NCBI GenBank assembly: GCA_023434465.1
Contig: JAEYSQ010000206.1
Coordinates: 1 to 7,922 of the forward strand
DNA: 7,922 bases
Direction: 5' to 3'
Source of the DNA: Actinomycetes bacterium
GTDB lineage: Bacteria; Actinomycetota; Thermoleophilia; Solirubrobacterales; 70-9
Part shown: positions 1 through 5,126 of the stretch, piece by piece
Numbering within the stretch: the first letter of the stretch is position 1
Layout: each line of letters begins with the position of its first letter
The notes under the pieces: generated by a model
Seen by the model: the letters and a program-made list of their open reading frames with translations, nothing else
What the model was told of the DNA's origin: nothing
The model's database searches: none
Made by a program: the position numbers and the translations under genes

Positions 1-4
1 GAGC

Positions 5-53
5 AGCGGGCCGGGAAAGTCGCACTTATTGGGCGATAATTTTCCGGCCCGTT
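5..53. terminator. Strong hairpin, probable terminator of an upstream unit
   Basis: Positions 5-18 pair with 40-53 to give a 14-bp stem (core GGGCCGG at 8-14 with CCGGCCC at 44-50, continued inward by AAA/TTT; two G-U pairs). The 21-nt loop holds a small inner stem, TCGC at 20-23 with GCGA at 33-36. A pyrimidine-rich stretch (CTCTTTC, 54-60) follows on the plus strand, which would be a weak U-tract. The likely role is termination of a gene left of the window. A leader structure of the hydrolase gene at 95 is the alternative. The structure is directly visible; the function is inferred. Confidence 0.45.
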
Positions 54-94
54 CTCTTTCAAAGCGATGATCGGTATCCGCGTAGAGTGGTGGG

Positions 95-1228
95 GTGCGC
101 CTTCACCTCCGGCTGATATCGATCGCAGTTGTCGCCGCGGGGTTGATAGGCGGAGTCCTGGCGGTCACGGTCCTCAACACGGAAGAGGGCTTGAACATCC
201 CCCAGCCGGGGTCGACTTTTGGTAGTACCGGAACCGGGGAAACCGGATCCACCCTTGACTTTGCCCAGCAGATCCCTTTGCCGATCGATGGGCCACTGCT
301 CGGCGTGAACCTGACCGCCTACACGTCGGAGGGTTACGCCAACGGGGCGGTCGAGGAAGACATCGCGACCCTGGCTGACCTCGGCAGTACCGCGATCACC
401 GTCGTCCCGACCTGGTACATGAAGTCTGCGACCGCATCGGGGATCGCGCCGGATGTTGAAAAGACGCCCTCGGACGGGAGCCTGGCCAGGGTGATCGAAC
501 TGATCCAGGATGCCGGTATGAAAGTCATCCTCAAACCTCATATCGACGTGATTGACGACACTTACCGCGGCACGATTCAGCCCGTCGACCGGGATGAGTG
601 GTTCCGTTCCTACGAGGAGTTCATCCACCACTACGCGTCGCTCGCCACTTCCCATGAGGTCGACATGTTCGTCGTCGGTACCGAGTTGAAGACACTTTCC
701 CCGGAAACCGACCGCTGGCGGACCCTGATCCGGGCGACCCGGGACCGTTTCTTCGGGCCGATCACCTACGCGGCGAACTGGGATGAAGTCGACCAGGTTC
801 AGTACTGGGATGACCTCGATGCGATCGGAGTCGATGCCTATTACCCGCTTTCTCCGGAAGGCGAAGCGGCGCCGACGATGAGGACGCTGAAGCACGGTTG
901 GAGAAAGGTAGCCTCGGAGCTCAAGTCCAAATCCGAACAATGGGAGCGACCGGTGATCCTGACCGAGGTCGGCTACCCGAGCCAGGTCGGTGGCACCGAG
1001 AAACCGTACGAAGTGACCGACATGCCGGCCGATCAGAACATCCAGGCGATGGCCTTCGAGGCGACCTTCAACGCACTTTCAGGATCTGAATGGCTAAAGG
1101 GAATCAGCTGGTGGAGCTGGCGGGCCGACCCTTCCGATGACGAGAACCTGGAAACCGACTACACGCCCGAGGACAAGAAAGCCCAGGGCGAGCTTGCGGC
1201 AGGCCAGTTCACATTCGTCGGTCAGTAG
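95..1228 (+). CDS. GH113-like glycoside hydrolase, membrane-anchored or secreted
   Basis: A 377-residue protein probably hydrolysing a beta-linked polysaccharide or oligosaccharide outside the membrane. GH113 contains beta-mannanases, but substrate cannot be read from the sequence. Residues 7-27 form one hydrophobic segment (signal anchor or signal peptide), followed by a Gly/Thr/Ser-rich linker (about 36-55) and a TIM-barrel catalytic domain (about 66-375). Family-like motifs are LGVNLTAY (69-76), VILKPHID (144-151), VVGTEL (193-198), DAIGVDAYYPL (242-252), PVILTEVGYPS (286-296) and GISWWSW (336-342), then the TDYTP tail (354-358). Glu197 fits the acid/base and Glu291 the nucleophile of a retaining clan-A hydrolase. 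The GTG start at 95 is the first available after an in-frame TAG at 83-85; its ribosome-binding site is weak (GTGGTGGG just upstream). It is probably cotranscribed with the oxidoreductase 11 bp downstream. Fold assignment is fairly secure, specificity is not. Confidence 0.82.
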   Translation: MRLHLRLISIAVVAAGLIGGVLAVTVLNTEEGLNIPQPGSTFGSTGTGETGSTLDFAQQIPLPIDGPLLGVNLTAYTSEGYANGAVEEDIATLADLGSTAITVVPTWYMKSATASGIAPDVEKTPSDGSLARVIELIQDAGMKVILKPHIDVIDDTYRGTIQPVDRDEWFRSYEEFIHHYASLATSHEVDMFVVGTELKTLSPETDRWRTLIRATRDRFFGPITYAANWDEVDQVQYWDDLDAIGVDAYYPLSPEGEAAPTMRTLKHGWRKVASELKSKSEQWERPVILTEVGYPSQVGGTEKPYEVTDMPADQNIQAMAFEATFNALSGSEWLKGISWWSWRADPSDDENLETDYTPEDKKAQGELAAGQFTFVGQ

Positions 1229-1239
1229 GCTCACTGGGA

Positions 1240-2253
1240 GTGAGTTCCCCCGCTGACACGAAACTCTCGGTGCTCGATCTGGCTCCGGTCACCGAAGGAT
1301 CGGACCCGGCCGCGGCACTGGCCGCCTCCACCGAGCTCGTCAGGGCCGCCGAACGCCTGGGTTATCACCGCCACTGGGTGGCCGAGCACCACAACATGAC
1401 CGGCATCGCCAGCTCGGCCCCGGCTGTGATCATCGCTCATCTCGCTGCCAACAGCGAACGGATTCGGGTCGGCTCGGGAGGGGTCATGCTGCCCAACCAT
1501 CAGCCCCTGGTCGTGGCTGAACAGTTCGGCACCCTCGAATCCCTGAACCCCGGCCGGATCGACCTCGGGATCGGTCGCGCCCCCGGCACCGACCAGGTGA
1601 CGGCTGCGGCGCTGAGGCGCGGAGTCGATCCGCTTTCGGACGAAGATCTTCCCCGCCAGCTCGGCGAGCTGCTCGGCTTCTTCACCGGCGAGTGGCCATC
1701 CGGGCACCCCTACCAGTCGATCACCGCCGTGCCCGGAGAAGGCGCGATGCCGGAAATCTGGCTGCTCGGCTCGAGCGGATACACCGCTCAGGTTGCCGGC
1801 ATGCTCGGTATGCCCTACTCGTTCGCCCATCACTTCAGCGCCGGCAACACCGAGGCCGCAGTCGAGCTCTACCGCGCACGTTTCGAACCTTCCGTCTATC
1901 TCGACCAGCCCAGGGTGATGATCGGCGTCGGCGTGATCTGCGCCGAGACCGACGAGCAGGCCCGCTGGCTGGCCGGGCCGTCGCGGTTGGCCTTCGCCCG
2001 GCTGAGGAGCGGCCAGCCGGGTAGATTCCCTTCGCCCGAAGAAGCGGCTTCGCACGATTTCACCCCGGATGAGGAGACGGTCGTCTCATCGATCGCCAAG
2101 GGCCATATATTCGGAAGTCCCGAGACCGTGAAGGCCGGACTTCGCGACCTGATCGAGCGGACCGGGGCCGACGAACTGATCATCTCGACCATGGTCTTCG
2201 ACCCCGAAGACCGCCTCAGGTCGTACGAACTGATCGCTGACATCGCTCTGTAG
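1240..2253 (+). CDS. LLM-class flavin-dependent oxidoreductase (luciferase-like, YhbW/MsnO8 type)
   Basis: A 337-residue cytoplasmic flavin-dependent monooxygenase-like protein of the bacterial luciferase superfamily. Such enzymes use reduced FMN or F420 and oxygen on varied substrates; the substrate here is unknown. The group-1 luciferase-family pattern is complete: SVLDLAPV at 10-17, YHRHWVAEHHN at 42-52, GVMLPNHQPLVVAEQFG at 81-97, LNPGRIDLGIGRAPG at 102-116, LLGSSGYTAQVAGMLGMPY at 175-193 and FAHHFSAG at 195-202. Length is normal for the family. The GTG start places the conserved SVLDL strand at the usual distance from the N-terminus. The Shine-Dalgarno is poor (GGGAG runs into the start), so translation may depend partly on ribosomes from the hydrolase gene ending 11 bp upstream. 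A palindrome spans the stop codon. Nothing is missing from the fold. Confidence 0.9.
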   Translation: MSSPADTKLSVLDLAPVTEGSDPAAALAASTELVRAAERLGYHRHWVAEHHNMTGIASSAPAVIIAHLAANSERIRVGSGGVMLPNHQPLVVAEQFGTLESLNPGRIDLGIGRAPGTDQVTAAALRRGVDPLSDEDLPRQLGELLGFFTGEWPSGHPYQSITAVPGEGAMPEIWLLGSSGYTAQVAGMLGMPYSFAHHFSAGNTEAAVELYRARFEPSVYLDQPRVMIGVGVICAETDEQARWLAGPSRLAFARLRSGQPGRFPSPEEAASHDFTPDEETVVSSIAKGHIFGSPETVKAGLRDLIERTGADELIISTMVFDPEDRLRSYELIADIAL

Positions 2254-2258
2254 AGCGA
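2243..2258 (+). terminator. Perfect dyad across the oxidoreductase stop codon
   Basis: TCGCTC (2243-2248) and GAGCGA (2253-2258) enclose the loop TGTA, so the TAG stop (2251-2253) lies within the hairpin. Only ATTT follows, so this is not a classical U-tract terminator. It could be a weak or factor-assisted terminator, an RNA 3'-end stabiliser, or chance. Downstream, 2254-2368 shows no convincing promoter for the next gene. Confidence 0.3.
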
Positions 2259-2368
2259 ATTTCCTGCTGGTGCACGGGATTTCCCACCTGACCATCTGAG
2301 GCCGGGCAGCCAGCGCCAGGACGCTACCTTGGTTCTTCCGCTCGCCCCGAACTCTCCGGCGAGTTCCT

Positions 2369-3595
2369 ATGCAGACCAGACTCCCGCAAACACCCAGCGG
2401 CCGCGCCCGCGGCGTAAGCCTTGCCGTGGCCATGCTCGTTGCCGCTCTCGCGATCGGCCTCGCCGCGTGGGCCCGACCGGCCGAAGCCCTGACCGCCGCG
2501 CAGACCCAGGCGAAGATCAGCACGATCAACAGCTCGGTCGACGAACTCAAGTCCCAGGTCGCCGAAGACAACCGCCGGATCGACGCACTGATCGGCGAAC
2601 TTTCAGGTCTCCGAGCCCGGGCCAGCGAGCTGGAAGCGGAACTCGCCGCCAAACAGGCCGAACTCGACCGAGTCGAGGCTGACCTCAAGCGTGAGCGCGA
2701 GCACCTGATCGAAGTCAGGGCCCGGCTCGCCCGCGCTCTCGGGATCCTCGAGGACCAGCTCGTCTCGCTCTACATGAACGGTGCGCCCGACGTCGAAGAG
2801 ATGGTTCTCGCTTCATCCGATTTCGGGGAGCTGGTTTCCAGCAGCGGTTACGCCGACGCGATCCAGGACCGCAACGAAGCGGTCATCACCAGGGTCGAGG
2901 AGCTCCGCGACCAGATCAGGGCGATGGTCGAGCGGATGAAGGTGCAGGAACAGAAACTTCAGGTCGCGCGTGACGAGATCGCCGCTGAAACGCAGCAAGC
3001 CCAGGAAGCTCGTGACGCGGTCGAGGCCCGCAAGGCCGAGTTCGAGGCCTCCAGTGCCGCCCGCCAGGCGAAAATCGACGCCCTCGAAGCCAGGGCCGGC
3101 AACCTCGAAGATTCGCTTCCCGACCTGACCATGGATCCGGCCGCGAGTTCGGCTCCCCGGGCCGCGCCGCCGGTCAACGGCTCGACCGCCGTGGTCAACT
3201 CCGACGGGACGGCCTCGGCCCCGACCGACGCACCCCAGGCGGTCAAGGACGTGATCGCGGCCGGTAACGCGATCATCAACCTGCCCTATGTCTGGGGCGG
3301 CGGTCACGGTTCGTTCGAATCCTCCGGCTATGACTGCTCAGGCGCGGTCAGCTATGCGCTCAACGGTGGCGGCCTGATCTCCAGCCCCCTAGACTCGACC
3401 GGTCTCACAACCTGGGGCGAACCCGGGACCGGCAACTGGATCACCGTCTACGGAAACTCCGGCCACGCCTTCATGACGGTCGCCGGAATCCGCCTCGACA
3501 CCTCCGGCACCGGAGGCACGGGCCCAAGCTGGCACTCCGATGCCGCTCGCGGCGACGAATCATCGTTCGTCGCGCGCCACCCGTCCGGTCTTTAG
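2369..3595 (+). CDS. Secreted coiled-coil NlpC/P60-family protein, putative peptidoglycan hydrolase
   Basis: A 408-residue exported protein, probably a cell-wall endopeptidase acting at division or growth sites in the manner of PcsB/RipA/CwlO-type proteins. Residues 1-40 are a signal peptide: basic N-region, hydrophobic 17-34, likely cleavage after ARPAEA at 40. Two long heptad-rich coiled-coil stretches follow (about 42-135 and 163-250), rich in Glu, Arg, Ala and Leu. Then comes a Pro/Ala/Ser linker (251-290) and an NlpC/P60-like domain (291-408). The catalytic pair is Cys323 (YDCSG) and His366 (GHAFM); Asp377 (RLDTS) sits where the third polar residue is expected. The usual GDLVFF stretch before the histidine is replaced by GNWITVYGNSG, so the domain is divergent. 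This is the only gene here with an ATG start. Its stop overlaps the stop of the convergent channel gene. Family is secure; enzymatic activity is inferred. Confidence 0.85.
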   Translation: MQTRLPQTPSGRARGVSLAVAMLVAALAIGLAAWARPAEALTAAQTQAKISTINSSVDELKSQVAEDNRRIDALIGELSGLRARASELEAELAAKQAELDRVEADLKREREHLIEVRARLARALGILEDQLVSLYMNGAPDVEEMVLASSDFGELVSSSGYADAIQDRNEAVITRVEELRDQIRAMVERMKVQEQKLQVARDEIAAETQQAQEARDAVEARKAEFEASSAARQAKIDALEARAGNLEDSLPDLTMDPAASSAPRAAPPVNGSTAVVNSDGTASAPTDAPQAVKDVIAAGNAIINLPYVWGGGHGSFESSGYDCSGAVSYALNGGGLISSPLDSTGLTTWGEPGTGNWITVYGNSGHAFMTVAGIRLDTSGTGGTGPSWHSDAARGDESSFVARHPSGL

Positions 3596-3604
3596 GACCG
3601 GTCC
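3585..3604. terminator. Dyad on the shared stop codons of two convergent genes
   Basis: CCGGTC (3585-3590) pairs perfectly with GACCGG (3596-3601) around the loop TTTAG. That loop contains the TAG of the plus-strand gene (3593-3595) and the TAA of the minus-strand gene (3592-3594). An overlapping perfect palindrome, GGACCGGTCC (3595-3604), offers an alternative fold. No T-run follows on either strand, so any termination would be without a U-tract. Its position, where both transcripts must end, supports a bidirectional role. Confidence 0.4.
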
Positions 3605-4437
3605 TGGGTCTGCGGCTTGAGGAATCTCTGGGCGATCGCGCCGGTCAGCATGGCGATGAATGAGATTCCGACGATGAGGACGACCACCGCGGTGATCTGA
3701 CCGCCGATCGTAGTTGGGGTGTACTGGGACCCGAGGGTAGTCATCGCGGTGAAGGCCCAGTAGATCCCTTCCCACTCGCTCAGGGTCTGGTTCTTGGCCT
3801 CGAAGGCGCGAAAAACCGAGCCCCCGGCGAAGGCGGCCAAAGCGGTAAGTAGGCCGGCGTACTGAAGACCCTGGTTGGAAAAGACCCGGTTCGAGAGCTG
3901 GGCCAGTTTGAGCAGGCGCAGGAGCCGCAGAAGCCGGATCGCGCGGAGGCTTTGAAGGCCCGCCGGCAGGACCGGTGGCGTGAGGAAGACGACGATGATC
4001 TCGACCGGATGGTGCCGCAGATACTTCTTGCGGTCGGGAACCAGTGCCAGCATCACGACGAACTCGACCGCGAAGGCGATCCAGATGCCCCAGTTGAGAA
4101 CCTGGGCGATCACCTCGAGCGTGCCTCCCACATGAGTCTCGGAGAGGGCGACGCTGGGAAGCGTGAGAGCGGCCGCGATCATCAGCGGGGTGTTCATGAT
4201 CCGCTCGGCCTTGATCGCCCTCGGCCCCTCGACCCCGTTGTCGGGGATCACACCGCCGGTCAGCTCGGAGCCGAGCGCCTTGCGGATCGCGTGATCGCGT
4301 TTCGGTGGCTCCGGCACACCTGAACCGGGGTCGGTCGGGGCGCTTCCGGGATCGCTCTGCTCGTTCATCGAAGGCGTATTCGACGCAGGGAGTGGTGAGC
4401 CTGTTCGCGCACCGCTTTTCCCGGGTGAATCGGACAC
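3592..4437 (-). CDS. Voltage-gated-type ion channel (six-TM, Kv-like) with atypical selectivity filter
   Basis: A 281-residue (258 from the inner start) inner-membrane channel subunit, expected to work as a tetramer. By eye: hydrophilic Pro/Ser-rich N-terminus (1-75), S1 at about 80-98, S2 108-132, S3 145-160, an S4 with basic residues every third position (Arg165, 168, 171, 174, Lys177), S5 190-210, pore helix 222-233, S6 246-270. The filter reads TTLGSQYTP (233-241) where potassium channels have TTVGYGD: the first filter glycine is kept (Gly236), but Tyr, the second Gly and Asp are replaced by Ser, Gln and Tyr. Ion selectivity is therefore uncertain. No cytoplasmic RCK or nucleotide-binding domain is present. 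The annotated start is GTG at 4437. An ATG at 4368 (Met24, MNEQSDP) is equally possible, since neither has a strong ribosome-binding site and residues 1-23 are low complexity. It diverges from the MarR gene and converges on the NlpC/P60 gene. Confidence 0.8.
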   Translation of the reverse strand: MSDSPGKSGARTGSPLPASNTPSMNEQSDPGSAPTDPGSGVPEPPKRDHAIRKALGSELTGGVIPDNGVEGPRAIKAERIMNTPLMIAAALTLPSVALSETHVGGTLEVIAQVLNWGIWIAFAVEFVVMLALVPDRKKYLRHHPVEIIVVFLTPPVLPAGLQSLRAIRLLRLLRLLKLAQLSNRVFSNQGLQYAGLLTALAAFAGGSVFRAFEAKNQTLSEWEGIYWAFTAMTTLGSQYTPTTIGGQITAVVVLIVGISFIAMLTGAIAQRFLKPQTQDRS

Positions 4438-4458
4438 ACCGCGAGATCCCCGGGCCGA

Positions 4459-4487
4459 TTGACTTACCGAAAGTAATTCGCTACACT
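4459..4487 (+). promoter_or_regulatory. Sigma-70-type promoter of the marR-MFS operon
   Basis: TTGACT (4459-4464) and TACACT (4482-4487) are separated by exactly 17 bp. Each differs from consensus by one base (-35) or two bases (-10). Transcription would start near 4494, giving a leader of about 93 nt before the GTG at 4587. The element sits in the most AT-rich part of the window, and dyads overlap the -10 and the start point. No equally good promoter was found for the divergent channel gene on the other strand. Confidence 0.65.
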
Positions 4488-4497
4488 AATTAGCAAA
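4477..4497. promoter_or_regulatory. Candidate MarR operator over the -10 element
   Basis: TTCGCTA (4477-4483) and TAGCAAA (4491-4497) form an inverted repeat matching at six of seven positions around a 7-bp centre. The perfect palindrome CTAATTAG (4486-4493) lies inside. Size and symmetry suit a dimeric winged-helix regulator. A repressor bound here would cover the -10 (4482-4487) and the start point, consistent with autorepression by the adjacent MarR protein. The symmetry is seen; binding is inferred. Confidence 0.5.
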
Positions 4498-4510
4498 GGT
4501 AATGACCTTT
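4495..4510. promoter_or_regulatory. Second dyad immediately downstream of the start point
   Basis: AAAGGT (4495-4500) and ACCTTT (4505-4510) are perfect inverted copies around AATG. The dyad starts where the first one ends. It could be a second operator or, in RNA, a small hairpin at the 5' end of the transcript. The right arm is also part of a wider 8-bp inverted pair, ACCGAAAG (4466-4473) with CTTTCGGT (4507-4514), that encloses the -10 and the start point. Confidence 0.4.
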
Positions 4511-4523
4511 CGGTCGAGATCCC

Positions 4524-4544
4524 GGGCGCAGTACTTGGGCGCCC
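4524..4544 (+). other. GC-rich hairpin in the marR leader
   Basis: GGGCGC (4524-4529) can pair with GCGCCC (4539-4544) around a 9-nt loop. The right arm is also part of a self-complementary GGGCGCCC (4537-4544). It lies about 40 nt before the start codon, too far to cover the ribosome-binding site and without a following T-run. A function is not evident. Confidence 0.25.
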
Positions 4545-4571
4545 CCAGGTTGAACTCCCGAAATCGAGTAT

Positions 4572-4578
4572 GAGGCGG
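4572..4578 (+). promoter_or_regulatory. Ribosome-binding site of the MarR gene
   Basis: GAGGCGG lies 8 nt before the GTG at 4587. This supports that start over internal codons. The ATG just upstream (4570) reads into a TAA after three codons and cannot be the start. Confidence 0.6.
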
Positions 4579-4586
4579 TAAACGCT

Positions 4587-5126
4587 GTGCCAGAGCGGAA
4601 AACATCGAGTCAGACAAAGATTCAGACAAGCCGTCAGACAAATATTGGCCAAGAGTCGGCCACCGGTCATCCAAGCGACCGTCGTGCCGAAGCCGATGCG
4701 CTGCGACTTGCCATAACCCGGACCGCTCGCCGGCTCAGACAGGAGGCCGGTGGTGGTCTTTCGCCTACCGTGATCGCCACCCTGGCCTCGATCGAACGCC
4801 GTCAGGTCCTCACTCCGGGGGAACTGGCCCGGATCGAGGGTGTCCAGCGCCCGACCATGACGCGGGCGATCAACCGGCTGGAGAAAGCCGGTCTGATCGA
4901 CCGGCGCGCCGATCCGAATGACCGGCGGTGCAGCCTGATCTCCGTGTCTGACCAAGGTCACCGGTATCTGGCCGAGCACCGGTCGCGGAAGAGCGCCTGG
5001 CTTGCCAATCTGATCGAAGAGATGCCGGATGAGGATGCGGACACCCTCGCCCGGGCAGCCGGAATCCTCTCCGCGGCGCTCGAAAGCCACCGCACCGGTG
5101 AGTTCGGGCTACCGGGGGGCAGTTGA
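4587..5126 (+). CDS. MarR-family transcriptional regulator
   Basis: A 179-residue winged-helix DNA-binding protein, expected to dimerise and repress its own operon until a small phenolic, drug-like or other ligand binds. Residues 1-33 are a polar extension containing a threefold tetrapeptide repeat starting QT (QTKI, QTSR, QTNI; 9-20). Helix 1 covers about 34-53. The winged helix spans about 59-121, with TPGELARIEGVQRPTMTR (76-93) carrying the second helix and the recognition helix, then NRLEKAGLI (96-104). The wing has the family signature ADPNDRR (108-114). Helices from about 122 to 168 form the dimer region. Length is somewhat above the usual 140-160 because of the N-terminal extension. 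The GTG start is supported by GAGGCGG 8 nt upstream. The stop overlaps the TTG start of the exporter, so the two are translationally coupled. Dyads over the promoter are the probable binding sites. Confidence 0.9.
   Translation: MPERKTSSQTKIQTSRQTNIGQESATGHPSDRRAEADALRLAITRTARRLRQEAGGGLSPTVIATLASIERRQVLTPGELARIEGVQRPTMTRAINRLEKAGLIDRRADPNDRRCSLISVSDQGHRYLAEHRSRKSAWLANLIEEMPDEDADTLARAAGILSAALESHRTGEFGLPGGS
4610..4645 (+). repeat. Three tandem 12-bp units inside the start of the MarR gene
   Basis: TCAGACAA recurs at 4610, 4622 and 4634, with a period of exactly 12 bp. The four bases that follow vary between units (AGAT, GCCG, ATAT). Because 12 bp equals four codons, the repeats encode QTKI, QTSR and QTNI in frame. 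No alternative start codon lies between the repeats and the conserved domain, so they are probably translated. Confidence 0.8.

Noticed and set aside
1..94. Partial RNA gene at the left edge
   Set aside because: The hairpin at 5-53 does not fit a tRNA arm pattern and no T-loop or anticodon arm is visible.
59..940. Long minus-strand open frame (293 codons) opposite the hydrolase gene
   Set aside because: Its translation is rich in Arg, Gly, Asp and Pro with no recognisable motif, as expected for the antisense of a high-GC gene. The plus strand shows a complete GH113-like domain.
1231..2055. Minus-strand open frame opposite the flavin oxidoreductase
   Set aside because: Low-information Gly/Arg/Asp-rich translation with no motif; the plus-strand protein is full length with all luciferase-family motifs.
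4438..4510. Promoter for the channel gene on the minus strand
   Set aside because: The best pairs, such as TTGCTA with TACTTT at 15-bp spacing, are poor in sequence or spacing. The gene must have a promoter nearby, but I cannot place it.
4610..4645. Short repeats considered as a CRISPR or iteron array
   Set aside because: Units are only 12 bp with 8 conserved bases, contiguous, in codon frame and inside a coding gene. There are no spacers of CRISPR length and no replication gene.
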